A stretch of 64,000 bases of DNA, from contig NZ_BMVY01000008.1 of assembly GCF_014650955.1 (NCBI RefSeq), positions 248,001-312,000 of the forward strand, given 5' to 3'. Position 1 is the stretch's first letter, and the number at the start of each line of letters is the position of its first letter. This document shows, piece after piece, positions 8,296-18,341 of the stretch. The DNA comes from Streptomyces tauricus (GTDB lineage: Bacteria > Actinomycetota > Actinomycetes > Streptomycetales > Streptomycetaceae). The notes under the pieces were generated by a model. It made no database searches, had not been told where the DNA came from, and saw only the letters and a program-made list of their open reading frames with translations. The translations under genes and the position numbers were made by a program.

Positions 8296-8955
8296 TTGAC
8301 TAACAGTCCACAGCGCGGTGTCGACCGCCCCGGAGCGCGCGGCACCGACCGTTCCCTGGCGCGCCGTGCCGAACTCATCGTCATAGGGCGGAAGTTGTTC
8401 GCCGACACGTCCTACGACGCCCTGTCGATGGACGACATCGCCAAGCAGGCGCATGTCGCCAAGGGATTGATCTACTACTACTTCCGGTCCAAGCGCGGCT
8501 ACTACCTGGCGATCGTCGAGGACTCGGTGGCCGAGCTGGTCTCCCGGGCGGCCGGTGGTCTCGAACTGCCCCCGGAGGAACGGGTGCACCGCACCATCGA
8601 CGGCTATCTGCGCTACGCCGAGCACAACCAGGCCGCGTACCGGACCATCATCAGCGGCGGTGTCGGGTTCGACGCCGAGGTGCACGCCATCCGCGACGGC
8701 GTACGGGAAGCCATCGTCGAGACCATCGCCGAAGGGGCGTACGGGCGACGGAAGGTGGGCCCGCTGCCGCGCACGGCACTGCTGGGCTGGCTGTGCAGTG
8801 TGGAGGGGGCGACCCTCGACTGGATCGACCACCGCGGTCTGTCGCGCGATCTGATGCGCGAGCTGCTGGTGAAGATGCTCGGCGGCACGATGCGAGCCGT
8901 GGAGGAGCTGGACGTCTCCTACCCGGCCCCGCAGGCCGCGCGCCGCACCACCTGA
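8296..8955 (+). CDS. TetR-family transcriptional regulator
   Basis: The protein has 219 residues from a TTG start at 8296; no in-frame ATG or GTG precedes the HTH. The DNA-binding domain (residues about 20-70) has the TetR pattern LFADTSYDALSMDDIAKQA followed by KGLIYYYFRSKRGYY. The C-terminal ligand domain is helical and includes HRTIDGYLRYAEHNQAAYRTI. Ligand and targets are unknown; the gene is flanked by a small membrane protein and a convergent chitinase. The last codons and stop lie in a 15-bp tandem duplication (8946-8960, 8961-8975). Confidence 0.9.
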   Translation: MTNSPQRGVDRPGARGTDRSLARRAELIVIGRKLFADTSYDALSMDDIAKQAHVAKGLIYYYFRSKRGYYLAIVEDSVAELVSRAAGGLELPPEERVHRTIDGYLRYAEHNQAAYRTIISGGVGFDAEVHAIRDGVREAIVETIAEGAYGRRKVGPLPRTALLGWLCSVEGATLDWIDHRGLSRDLMRELLVKMLGGTMRAVEELDVSYPAPQAARRTT

Positions 8956-8987
8956 GACGGCACCACCTGAGACGGCAGCGCGGAGAC

Positions 8988-9031
8988 GGCAGTCGGGGCG
9001 GGGACCTTTTCCGGCCCCCGCCCCGACTGCC
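8988..9031. terminator. Bidirectional terminator between TetR and chitinase genes
   Basis: A perfect 16-bp stem (8988-9003 with 9016-9031; arms begin GGCAGTCGGGGCGGGG) with a 12-nt loop containing TTTT lies between two convergent stops. Confidence 0.75.
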
Positions 9032-9043
9032 TTACCGGTGACG

Positions 9044-10342
<1,299 letters not shown>

Positions 10343-10410
10343 CGGACTCCTCGTGGGGGAGAGGGGAACATGCGCCGATTGGCATGAACGCGGTGAAGCG
10401 TTGGAGCGAA

Positions 10411-10453
10411 ACAGTAGGAGGACTAGACCAGTTGGTCAATGGTTCGGACCAAT
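10411..10453 (-). promoter_or_regulatory. Chitinase promoter with two DasR-like repeats
   Basis: On the minus strand TTGACC (10434-10439) and TACTGT (10411-10416) are 17 bases apart. ACTGGTCTAGTCCTCC (10417-10432) lies in the spacer and ATTGGTCCGAACCATT (10438-10453) overlaps the -35 region. Both keep the TGGTC half of the dre consensus. This is the known layout of Streptomyces chitinase promoters (direct repeats flanking -35). Confidence 0.75.
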
Positions 10454-10660
10454 TCCACACGGGAATCCTCTACTCTTGAGTAAGCGGTCGTTAACTGGTG
10501 ACTGCATGCCTCCGATCGGGCATACTCACAGCGCACAGCCGCTGATCAGGCGCTTCCGCGACCCGGAGACGCGAGCATCACCGGTGCTCAGTGAGACCCG
10601 GCGGCGCAGCCCCACCCAGGTGTGCGCCCGCCGATGTGCCCGACAGGGAGGATCGTCGCC

Positions 10661-11833
10661 ATGCCCGACCGCGCCCCGCAGCCGGTGGACCGTCAACTGC
10701 CCACGGACGAGGCCCGGGATCTGATCTCGCTCGTCCGCGACATCGCGCAGCGTGAGATCGCCCCGAAGGCGGCCGAGGAGGAGGACGCCGGGCACTTCCC
10801 CCGGGAGGTCTTCACCCTGCTCTCGGAATCGGGGCTGCTCGGCCTTCCGTACGACTCCGAGTACGGCGGCGGTGACCAGCCGTACGAGGTCTACCTCCAG
10901 GTGCTCGAAGAGCTCGCCGCCGCCCGCCTCACCGTGGGTCTCGGGGTCAGCGTGCACTCGCTCGCCTGTCACGCCCTCGCCAACTACGGCACCAAGGAGC
11001 AGCAGGTCGAGCACCTCCCGGACATGCTCGGCGGCGGTCTCCTGGGCGCCTACTGCCTCTCCGAGCCGGCGTCCGGCTCGGACGCGGCGTCCCTGCGTAC
11101 GAAGGCCGTGCGGGACGGCGACGACTGGGTGCTCACCGGGACCAAGGCCTGGATCACGCACGGCGGGGTCGCGGACTTCTGCACCGTGCTCGCGCGGACC
11201 GGCGGCGAGGGCGCGCGGGGCATCACGGCGTTCCTGGTGCCCGGTGACTCCGATGGTCTGAGTGCCGCGGTGCCCGAGAAGAAGATGGGCATGAAGGGCT
11301 CACCCACCGCCCAGGTGCACTTCGACGGGGTATGGATCCCCGACGGCAGGCGTATCGGCGAGGAGGGGCAGGGCTTCGCGATCGCCCTGTCCGCACTGGA
11401 TTCCGGGCGGCTCGGTATCGCGGCGTGTGCCGTCGGGGTCGCCCAGGCCGCGCTGGACGAGGCGGTCGCCTACGCGACGGGGCGCGAGCAGTTCGGCCGG
11501 CCGATCGCGGACTTCCAGGGTCTGCGCTTCATGCTCGCGGACATGGCGACGCGGATCGAGGCGGGCCGTTCGCTGTATCTCACCGCGGCCCGGCTGCGGG
11601 ACGCGGGACGGCCCTTCGCCCGGCAGGCGGCCATGGCGAAGCTGTTCTGCACCGACAACGCGATGCAGGTCACCATCGACGCCGTCCAGGTGCTCGGCGG
11701 GTACGGCTACACCGCGGACTTCCCCGTCGAGCGGTACATGCGCGAGGCCAAGGTGCTGCAGATCGTCGAGGGCACCAATCAGATCCAGCGGATGGTCATC
11801 GCCCGTCACCTCGCGGGTCCCGAGTCGCGCTGA
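10661..11833 (+). CDS. Acyl-CoA dehydrogenase
   Basis: The protein has 390 residues from the ATG at 10661, chosen for AGGGAGGA nine bases upstream; an earlier in-frame start at 10622 has no site. It has the standard three-part fold: helical N-terminus, middle beta domain with YCLSEPASGSDAAS and KAWITHGGVADF, and C-terminal helices ending VLGGYGYTADFPVERYMRE and QIVEGTNQIQR, whose Glu is the catalytic base position of short/medium-chain enzymes. It oxidises an acyl-CoA to the 2-enoyl-CoA using FAD; chain length is not deducible. The 3' end overlaps the convergent gene at 11796-12239 by 38 bases. Confidence 0.93.
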   Translation: MPDRAPQPVDRQLPTDEARDLISLVRDIAQREIAPKAAEEEDAGHFPREVFTLLSESGLLGLPYDSEYGGGDQPYEVYLQVLEELAAARLTVGLGVSVHSLACHALANYGTKEQQVEHLPDMLGGGLLGAYCLSEPASGSDAASLRTKAVRDGDDWVLTGTKAWITHGGVADFCTVLARTGGEGARGITAFLVPGDSDGLSAAVPEKKMGMKGSPTAQVHFDGVWIPDGRRIGEEGQGFAIALSALDSGRLGIAACAVGVAQAALDEAVAYATGREQFGRPIADFQGLRFMLADMATRIEAGRSLYLTAARLRDAGRPFARQAAMAKLFCTDNAMQVTIDAVQVLGGYGYTADFPVERYMREAKVLQIVEGTNQIQRMVIARHLAGPESR

Positions 11834-12239
11834 ACCGTCCGTACGCGTACATCGTCGAAGGGGCCACCAACCGGACCCACTCGGGGTCGTGGTGGCCGGG
11901 CAGGGTCCGCCCGCGGTCGGCCCAGGCGCGCATCATGGCGCGATAGATGGGCGGGTCCAGGGGCTGATGGGCTCCTTGCGACACCTGTGAGCCCTGCGAT
12001 CCCTGATACCCCTGTGACTCCTGGGGCGCTTGCAGCACTCGCGTCCACTGTGTCTCCTGGGGCACCAGGCGCTCCTGAGACTGCTGCGTCCCCAGGCTCC
12101 CCTGTGTCCCTTGGTTCCCCTGTGTCCCGTGGGTCCCCTGCATCCCTTGAGTCCCCTGGGAAACCGATTCTCCCGGCGGAGGGAGAAACCCGCGACGACG
12201 GCCCGTCTCTGCGTATGTCTCTGTGTACGAAGGGGTCAT
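11796..12239 (-). CDS. Hypothetical protein with Gly-X-Gln collagen-like repeats
   Basis: This 147-residue frame has three parts: an N-terminus rich in Thr and Tyr, a central block of Gly-X-Gln triplets (GTQGMQGTHGTQGNQGTQG, then GYQGSQGSQ), and a GC3-rich C-terminal segment with DPPIYRAMMRAWADRGRTL and HDPEWVRLVAP that looks like a conserved actinobacterial motif. Codon use on the minus strand supports it, but both strands are open here because of the repeats and no good ribosome site precedes the ATG at 12239. The repeat number probably varies between strains. Function unknown. Confidence 0.55.
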   Translation of the reverse strand: MTPSYTETYAETGRRRGFLPPPGESVSQGTQGMQGTHGTQGNQGTQGSLGTQQSQERLVPQETQWTRVLQAPQESQGYQGSQGSQVSQGAHQPLDPPIYRAMMRAWADRGRTLPGHHDPEWVRLVAPSTMYAYGRFSATRDPRGDGR

Positions 12240-12400
12240 ACCGGGCCAACGTGCTTCGGGGCGGGCAGGTCACCGACTGGCGAATTCGCCTGTGCGTTCG
12301 CGGGGGTTCAGGCGCCGTGCGGGGCTGCCGGACTCTGGCCCCCCGCGCGCATCTGACGTACCGTCAATTCTCCCGCGCCGCGTGCCCCGGGAGGCAGCCG

Positions 12401-13525
12401 ATGCCCGACGACCGCCCCGTAGCCCTCGACGAGTACCCCGTGCACCAGGTCCCCCTCTCGATGAAGCACGTGGCGACGGGGGACCGGAACGCCTACGACC
12501 GGTGCATCTTCCATGTGTTCGACCACTGGGGCAGGGCGCTGCTCGTCCTGGGCCTCGGGGTGTATCCGAACGTGGGCGTCATCGACGCGTACGCCACCCT
12601 GCGCGTCGGGGACACCCTGCATGCCGTGCGTGCCTCGGACGCCCTCGACGACGACGAACGGATGCGGCTGTCCGTCGGGCCGCTCCGGATCCATGTCGAA
12701 CGCCCCCTGAAGGACTTCGTCCTGAGCTGCGCCGCCGACCCGGGCGACCCGGACGGACTGTCGTACGAGATCAACTGGTCCGCGGACTTCCCCGCCCTGT
12801 GGGAACCGCATCACCTGCAACGCCGGGGCGCCCGCCTCATGTTGGAGGGCAGGCGCTTCGTCCAGGCGGGCCGGTGCGAGGGCTGGATCCGGGTCGCGGG
12901 GGAGGAGACCCGCCTGTCGGGCGACGGCTGGACCGGCACCCGCGACCGCAGTTGGGGCACGCGCCCGCTCCCCGGCGAGGAGGGCGGCCGGCTGGCCGAG
13001 GAATACCGGACCGAGGGCTTCCACTGGCTCTGGTGCCCCGTCCGCTTCGAGGACCGCTTCCTGATGGTCGTCACCCAGGAGGACGCCGACGGCTACCGGA
13101 CCCTGAACGACGCGACCCTCGTACGAGCCGGGCGGCGCGACCGCCAACTCGGCTGGCCCCAGGCGGAGATCACCTACCGCAGCGGCACCCGTCACCCGGA
13201 GCGTGCGACCGTCCACCTAGGCGATCCGCGCAAGCCGCTCGAACTGGGCGTCGAGGTGCTGGCCTCCTCGCCACTCGCCGTCGGCGCGGGCTACCCGCCC
13301 GCCGAGGACTGGCAGCACGGCACCTGGCAGGGCAGGGGCTGGACCGACCGGCGCACGTACGACCTCTCCGACCCGGCCGCCCTCGGTCTCGCCGCGTACG
13401 GGGTGACCGACCACGCGGCCCGTTTCACCCTCGACGGGCGGACCGGCTACGGGATCTTCGAGCACGGCTCGTTCGGGCGGCACGACCCGAGCGGGTTCAC
13501 CGGGTTCGACTCGGTTGCGCCCTGA
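12401..13525 (+). CDS. Uncharacterised protein (possibly DUF7064/7065-like)
   Basis: The protein has 374 residues from the ATG at 12401, with GGGAGG seven bases upstream. The open frame extends far upstream (to 11987), but only through the repeat region, so the shorter start is chosen. Sequence marks are FHVFDHWGRALLVLGLGVYPN near the N-terminus and GDGWTGTRDRSWGTRP in the middle, which recall lipocalin-like AttH/hydratase folds grouped as DUF7064/7065. There is no signal peptide. The next gene starts 30 bases later and encodes an APH-like kinase, a pairing I remember from actinobacteria. No reaction can be assigned. Confidence 0.75.
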   Translation: MPDDRPVALDEYPVHQVPLSMKHVATGDRNAYDRCIFHVFDHWGRALLVLGLGVYPNVGVIDAYATLRVGDTLHAVRASDALDDDERMRLSVGPLRIHVERPLKDFVLSCAADPGDPDGLSYEINWSADFPALWEPHHLQRRGARLMLEGRRFVQAGRCEGWIRVAGEETRLSGDGWTGTRDRSWGTRPLPGEEGGRLAEEYRTEGFHWLWCPVRFEDRFLMVVTQEDADGYRTLNDATLVRAGRRDRQLGWPQAEITYRSGTRHPERATVHLGDPRKPLELGVEVLASSPLAVGAGYPPAEDWQHGTWQGRGWTDRRTYDLSDPAALGLAAYGVTDHAARFTLDGRTGYGIFEHGSFGRHDPSGFTGFDSVAP

Positions 13526-13554
13526 GGGAGTTCACCCCGTGAAGGAGTGGTGAC

Positions 13555-14655
13555 ATGGCCAAGGCGCCCCGGTCTCGTCCCCGTACGACGACCCGGGACC
13601 CGGAACGGCTCGCGCGGCGGCTGACCGCCTGGCTCACCGGCCGGCTGCCCGGCGCCGAGGCGGTCGACGTCCGCGTCCCCGCGTCCAACGGGATGTCGAG
13701 CGAGACCCTGCTCTTCGACATCGAGCACCCCGAACCCCCGCTCCGCGCCTGTGCGTTGCGGCTCGCGGCGGACCCGGCGGCGTACACCGTCTTCCCGGTC
13801 TACGACCTGCCGCGGCAGTACCGCACCATGCGGCTGGTCGCGGACCGCACCGACGTCCCGGTGCCGCGTGTGCTGTGGCTTGAGGAGGACCGGGGGCCGC
13901 TCGGGGCGCCCTTCTTCGTCATGGAGCGCGTCGAGGGACGCGTACCGCCCGACGTCATGCCCTATACGTACGAGGGCAATTGGCTGCACGCCGCGAACGA
14001 GGCCGAACGCGAACGGCTGGAGGCGGCGTCGGTCGGCCTTCTCGCCCGGCTGCACGATCAGACGCCGGTGAAGGAGGCGGGTTTCCTCGTGGCGCCCGGA
14101 GCGGGGAGCCCGTTGCGGGCGCACGTCGAAGCCCAACGCGCGTACTACACCTGGGTGGTTGACGGACTGTCACGCTCACCGCTCATCGAGGACGCCTTCG
14201 ACCGCCTCGACGCGCTCTGGCCGCGCGACGAGGGCGAGACGGTGCTCAGCTGGGGCGACGCACGCATCGGAAACGTCATCTACGACGGCTTCGAGCCCGC
14301 CGCCGTCCTCGACTGGGAGATGGCGGCACTGGGCCCGCGCGAGGTCGACCTCGGCTGGATGATCTACCTGCACCGCTTCTTCCAGGACCTCACAGAGAGC
14401 TTCGGACAGCACGGACTGCCCGGCTTCCTACGCAGGGACCGGGTCGAGGCGCGCTACGCCGAACTCACCGGCCACACCCCGCGGGACATGGACTTCCACA
14501 TCCTGTACGCCGCCCTGCGGCACGCTGTCGTCATGCTGCGCGTCGCCTACCGGCAGGTGCACTTCGGCGAGATTGACGTCCCGGCTGATCCGGACACACT
14601 GATCCTGCACCACGACAGCCTGCGAGCCATGGTGCGGGGCGACTACCGGGACTGA
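13555..14655 (+). CDS. Phosphotransferase family protein (APH/ACAD10-like)
   Basis: This 366-residue protein has the aminoglycoside-phosphotransferase fold. The N-lobe includes SNGMSSETLLFDI and PVPRVLWLEE, and FFVMERVEGRVPP marks the hinge. The catalytic loop reads SWGDARIGNVIYDG, with Trp in place of the usual His of HGD but with the Asp and Asn kept, and the metal site is AVLDWEMAALG. ACAD10-type relatives phosphorylate 4-hydroxyacids, and the acyl-CoA dehydrogenase gene nearby fits such a role, though this is inference. A GAAGGAG ribosome site precedes the ATG. It is probably co-transcribed with the previous gene. Confidence 0.87.
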   Translation: MAKAPRSRPRTTTRDPERLARRLTAWLTGRLPGAEAVDVRVPASNGMSSETLLFDIEHPEPPLRACALRLAADPAAYTVFPVYDLPRQYRTMRLVADRTDVPVPRVLWLEEDRGPLGAPFFVMERVEGRVPPDVMPYTYEGNWLHAANEAERERLEAASVGLLARLHDQTPVKEAGFLVAPGAGSPLRAHVEAQRAYYTWVVDGLSRSPLIEDAFDRLDALWPRDEGETVLSWGDARIGNVIYDGFEPAAVLDWEMAALGPREVDLGWMIYLHRFFQDLTESFGQHGLPGFLRRDRVEARYAELTGHTPRDMDFHILYAALRHAVVMLRVAYRQVHFGEIDVPADPDTLILHHDSLRAMVRGDYRD

Positions 14656-14713
14656 GGGCTCTACGACGCTTCGACGCCTCGGCGGGGTCCGGGCCGTGAT
14701 CGACCGCGCGGGT

Positions 14714-15151
14714 CTAGGCGGCCGCGCGCCGCATCACCCGCACCTGCAAGGGCCGCGAGCCGGGGCCTCCGACGTGCGAGAACGGCTGGGTCCGCCAGTC
14801 GAGTCCCTGCGGGAGCGTCAACAGCAGCGCCGTTTCCTGCTCCTGGATCTCCATCGTCTCGTCGGCGGGCTGGGCGTCGGCCGCCGCGCGGCCCGTACCG
14901 GCGCAGACCGTGAGCCCGAAGGGGTTCCACGGCGACGCGCAGAGTGCGTGCTCCGGCAGGCTCTCCTCGTCCGCCAGCAGCGCGATGGGCTGCGCGCAGT
15001 CCGGGCAGATCACCCGGTACATCTCGAAGGTGTCGTACGCGTCGAGCTCCTCGCCGTCCAGGGCGTCCGCTTCGACGCCCTCCGGCTCGGGCTCCACAAC
15101 CGGCTGCTGCCGCTTGGACCCGGTACGACCAAGACGCTTGAGACTCTGCAT
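14714..15151 (-). CDS. Conserved hypothetical protein with CPDC-type Cys pairs
   Basis: The protein has 145 residues from the ATG at 15151 (GGGGAG six bases upstream). The N-terminus is charged and Pro/Glu-rich. A central part holds YRVICPDCAQPIALLADEES followed by CASPWNPFGLTVCAG, so two pairs of cysteines could bind zinc or a cluster. No membrane segment or signal is seen. It faces the Lrp regulator gene across a 265-base gap in which I see no further gene. Function unknown. Confidence 0.75.
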   Translation of the reverse strand: MQSLKRLGRTGSKRQQPVVEPEPEGVEADALDGEELDAYDTFEMYRVICPDCAQPIALLADEESLPEHALCASPWNPFGLTVCAGTGRAAADAQPADETMEIQEQETALLLTLPQGLDWRTQPFSHVGGPGSRPLQVRVMRRAAA

Positions 15152-15416
15152 GGGCTACTCCCCCTCGGATGGGCCGACAAGGTGCTGCGACCTCGGCCAC
15201 AGCAAGCACTTCCCGTCCCGTCTGCGCGGTAATCACGAGAACATCACGGAAGCGGGCGGTGTCATGTGGTGTTCGTCACATGCTGCCCGAAGGTGCCCGA
15301 CCCGGCTGGTTTGTACCCCGTGGGTGCGGTCGGGCGGCTCCGGCCACGTCACGAAGCGGGTATGACCTGCGTCGCTGAGTACCCGGGGGGATCAAGGGCA
15401 CTGTAGGTTCTCCGCC

Positions 15417-15857
15417 ATGGAGGAGCTGGACCGCCACATCGTGCAGCTGCTCGTCGAAGACGGGCGGATGAGCTACACCGACCTGGGCAAGGCCACGGGT
15501 CTGTCCACCTCGGCCGTGCACCAGCGGGTGCGCCGGCTGGAGCAGCGCGGCGTCATCCGCGGTTATGCCGCGGTCGTCGACCCGGAGGCGGTGGGGCTGC
15601 CGCTGACGGCGTTCATCTCGGTGAAACCGTTCGACCCCAGCGCGCCGGACGACATCGCCGAACGGCTGGCGGGGGTACCGGAGATCGAGGCGTGCCACAG
15701 CGTGGCCGGCGACGAGAACTACATCCTGAAGGTGCGGGTCGCGACGCCGCACGAGCTGGAGGAGCTGCTCGCGCGCGTGCGGTCGCTGGCGGGGGTGTCC
15801 ACGCGGACGACCGTTGTGCTGTCCACGCCGTACGAGGCGCGGGCGCCGAAGATCTGA
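15417..15857 (+). CDS. Lrp/AsnC-family transcriptional regulator
   Basis: This 146-residue protein has an N-terminal winged HTH (EELDRHIVQLLVEDGRMSYT, then STSAVHQRVRRLEQRGVI) and a C-terminal RAM/AsnC sensor domain (about 65-140). The ATG has no ribosome site. TAGGTT at 15404-15409 lies seven bases upstream, so the message may be leaderless. Targets are unknown. Downstream lies a repeat-rich gap, then the amidohydrolase gene. Confidence 0.92.
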   Translation: MEELDRHIVQLLVEDGRMSYTDLGKATGLSTSAVHQRVRRLEQRGVIRGYAAVVDPEAVGLPLTAFISVKPFDPSAPDDIAERLAGVPEIEACHSVAGDENYILKVRVATPHELEELLARVRSLAGVSTRTTVVLSTPYEARAPKI

Positions 15858-15921
15858 CGCGGGGCCGCGTGGCGCGGTGCGGCGGGCACCGCGGGGGTGG
15901 TGCGGGTTGGTGGAGGCTGGG

Positions 15922-16108
15922 TGCGCCGTTCCCCGCGCCCCTTGCGGGGTCTGGTGCTGGGGGGCCTCGGTGTGTGCGGGTTGGTGGGTGTGGGCCGCGG
16001 AGTTCCCCGCGCCCCTTTGGGGCTCGGCCTCGGTGCTGGGGACCTCGGCGTGTGTGGGTTGGTCGGGGTGGGGCGCGCAGTTCCTCGCGCCCCTTTGGGG
16101 CCCGGCCC
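15922..16108. repeat. 79-bp tandem duplication carrying the intergenic repeat core
   Basis: A unit starting GGTGCTGGGG at 15953 is repeated at 16032, 79 bases on. Each copy contains a GGTGTGGG stretch and a (G)TTCCCCGCGCCCC core in the opposite sense to most copies elsewhere. A partial third copy begins near 15922. It fills the 286-base gap between the Lrp and amidohydrolase genes. Confidence 0.7.
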
Positions 16109-16143
16109 CGCGTGTCGGGGTGCCCCGTTGAGGGGCGAGACTG

Positions 16144-17805
16144 GTGTCCATGAGTGACAGCGCCGCCGTGCCCGAGCCCCACCGCAACCCCGCAGGAGCC
16201 GCGCCGCCCGCGCGCACCGTGCTGTTGCGGGGTGGGGAAGTCCACAGTCCCGCCGATCCGTTCGCCACCGCCATGGTCGTGGAGCGCGGGCAGGTCGCCT
16301 GGGTCGGTTCGGAGGGCGCTGCCGACGCGTTCTCGGAAGGCGTGGACGAGGTGGTCGACCTCGAAGGGGCGCTCGTCACCCCGGCGTTCACCGACGCACA
16401 CGTGCACACCACGGCCACCGGCCTCGCCCTCACCGGCCTCGACCTCTCCGACACCCGCACCCTCGGCGACGCCCTCACCCGGGTACGGGACTTCGCCGCC
16501 TCCCGCCCCGACGACCGCGTGCTCCTCGGCCACGGCTGGGACGCCTCCCGCTGGCCCGAGCGGCGGCCCCCGCGGCGCGACGAGCTGGACGAGGCCACCG
16601 GCGGCCGCCCCCTCTACCTCAGCCGGATCGACGTCCACTCGGCCGTCGCCACCACCGCCCTGCTGGATCTGACACCGGGCGTCCGCGGGACGGCCGGCTT
16701 CCAGGACGGCGAACCGCTCACCCGCGACGCCCATCACGCCGTACGCGCCGCCGCGTTCGCAGCCGTGACCCCGGCGCAGCGCACGGAGGCCCAGCGCGCG
16801 GCCCTGCGGCACGCGGCCTCGCTCGGGATCGGCTCCGTGCACGAGTGCGCGGGCCCCGAGATCTCCTCAGAGGACGACTTCACCGGGCTGCTGCGGCTCG
16901 CCGCCGAGGAGGCGGGCCCGCGCGTCGTCGGCTACTGGGCCGAGCAGGACGTCACCAAGGCCCGCGCCCTGGGCGCGGCCGGCGCCGCGGGCGACCTCTT
17001 CGTGGACGGCGCCCTCGGCTCGCACACGGCCTGTGTGCACCGGCCGTACGCCGACGCGGAACACACCGGCACCGCCTACCTGGACACCGACGCCGTCGCC
17101 GCCCATGTGGTGGCGTGCACCGAGGCGGGGCTCCAGGCGGGCTTCCACGCCATCGGGGACGCCGCCGTGGCCTCTGTGGTCGACGGCATGCGCGCAGCCG
17201 CCGAGAAGGTCGGTCTGGCCCGCGTACGCGCCGCCCGGCACCGGGTCGAGCACGCCGAGATGCTCACGCCCGACACGATCGCCGGTTTCGCCGACCTCGG
17301 CCTCACCGCCTCCGTCCAGCCGGCCTTCGACGCGCTGTGGGGCGGCGAGGAGGGCATGTACGCCGAGCGCCTGGGCACCGAGCGCGCGCGCACGCTCAAT
17401 CCGTACGCCGCCCTGCTGCGCGCCGGCGTCCCGCTCGCCTTCGGCTCCGACAGCCCCGTCACCCCGCTCGACCCCTGGGGCACGGTCCGCGCCGCCGCCT
17501 TCCATCGAACGCCCGAACACCGGGTGTCCGTCCGCGCCGCCTTCACGGCGCACACGCGGGGCGGCTGGCGGGCGGTCGGCCGGGACGACGCGGGGTCCCT
17601 GGTGCCAGGCGCGCCCGCGGACTACGCGGTGTGGCGCACCGAGGAACTCGTGGTCCAGGCCCCGGACGACCGGGTGGCCCGCTGGTCGACCGACCCCCGC
17701 TCCGGAACCCCGGGGCTGCCCGACCTGTCACCCGGTGCGGACCTGCCCGTCTGTCTGCGCACCGTGGTGGACGGTCGAACCGTATTCGTACGGCCGGACG
17801 AGTGA
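16144..17805 (+). CDS. Amidohydrolase family protein (YtcJ-like)
   Basis: The protein has 553 residues from a GTG at 16144, with AGGGG eight bases upstream; an ATG two codons later is an alternative. It is a metal-dependent hydrolase of the Amidohydro_3/YtcJ type: the first metal motif is FTDAHVHTTATG, later ligands lie in HAIGDAAV and HRVEHAEML, and the last Asp is in GSDSPVTPLDPW. The C-terminus returns to the small beta domain (DDAGSLVPGAPADYAVW). The substrate is unknown; relatives act on amides or aryl compounds. No transport gene is nearby. Confidence 0.9.
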   Translation: MSMSDSAAVPEPHRNPAGAAPPARTVLLRGGEVHSPADPFATAMVVERGQVAWVGSEGAADAFSEGVDEVVDLEGALVTPAFTDAHVHTTATGLALTGLDLSDTRTLGDALTRVRDFAASRPDDRVLLGHGWDASRWPERRPPRRDELDEATGGRPLYLSRIDVHSAVATTALLDLTPGVRGTAGFQDGEPLTRDAHHAVRAAAFAAVTPAQRTEAQRAALRHAASLGIGSVHECAGPEISSEDDFTGLLRLAAEEAGPRVVGYWAEQDVTKARALGAAGAAGDLFVDGALGSHTACVHRPYADAEHTGTAYLDTDAVAAHVVACTEAGLQAGFHAIGDAAVASVVDGMRAAAEKVGLARVRAARHRVEHAEMLTPDTIAGFADLGLTASVQPAFDALWGGEEGMYAERLGTERARTLNPYAALLRAGVPLAFGSDSPVTPLDPWGTVRAAAFHRTPEHRVSVRAAFTAHTRGGWRAVGRDDAGSLVPGAPADYAVWRTEELVVQAPDDRVARWSTDPRSGTPGLPDLSPGADLPVCLRTVVDGRTVFVRPDE

Positions 17806-18341
17806 TGTCCCGGGGTGGCGCGGTGGGGATCATGGTCCGACGGGCTGTCGCGCGACCTGCGCATCCTCGGCGCTGACCTGGTGTTTCTTGGAAAACCCGC
17901 AGGTGGAACGACTGTTGACAGTGAGCGGCAGGTGGCCGGTAGGTTCGGCCGGGTCCACCACCGGACGTCCGACCGGTGAACTTCCGCGCAGTCGCCGCAG
18001 CGCAGTTGGGTCAGGGGTGGTGTGCCGCACCGGCGCACCACCACTGGGAGCCAGGCCCAGCGTCCGCGCCACGGGGCGAGGGAACGTTCCGGCCGGATGG
18101 TGTGACCCGGGTGGGGCCCGGCCGCTCAGTAGACAACGGCTTTCGGTCGACCCGCAGCCAGCGGGTCCCAGGTCGGCCCGAAGGGCGCCGGGCCCCGATC
18201 CGCAGTTCCCCTCCCTCGTGCGACCCCTTTTCCCCTCGTACGACCCCCTTGTGTGACTTTTCAAGTCGGCGCCTTACCTGCGGGAAGAGCGGCGCTCGCT
18301 ATGGTGGTGCCCCTCTCGCACGGAAGTTTTAAGGGGAAGCT
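17806..18341 (+). promoter_or_regulatory. Long intergenic region upstream of ppm1
   Basis: The gap is 536 bases with no credible gene. A TTGACA near 17914 is followed 18-19 bases later by GTAGGT/TAGGTT, a possible promoter, which would leave a leader of nearly 400 bases. A run rich in pyrimidines (CCCCTCCCTCGTGCG...) precedes the ribosome site AAGGGGA. The leader could hold structure, but I see no known riboswitch. Confidence 0.3.

Noticed and set aside
11987..12400. Upstream extension of the 374-residue protein gene
   Set aside because: The extension is Pro/Ser/Ala repeat sequence from the antisense repeat block, and a good ribosome site precedes the ATG at 12401.
17805..17876. 23-codon frame overlapping the amidohydrolase stop (TGATG)
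   Set aside because: Arg-rich, no conserved feature and no following coupled gene; probably chance.
18100..18341. Possible riboswitch in the long leader of ppm1
   Set aside because: No conserved riboswitch core (cobalamin, SAM, TPP, glycine, FMN, ydaO) could be recognised.
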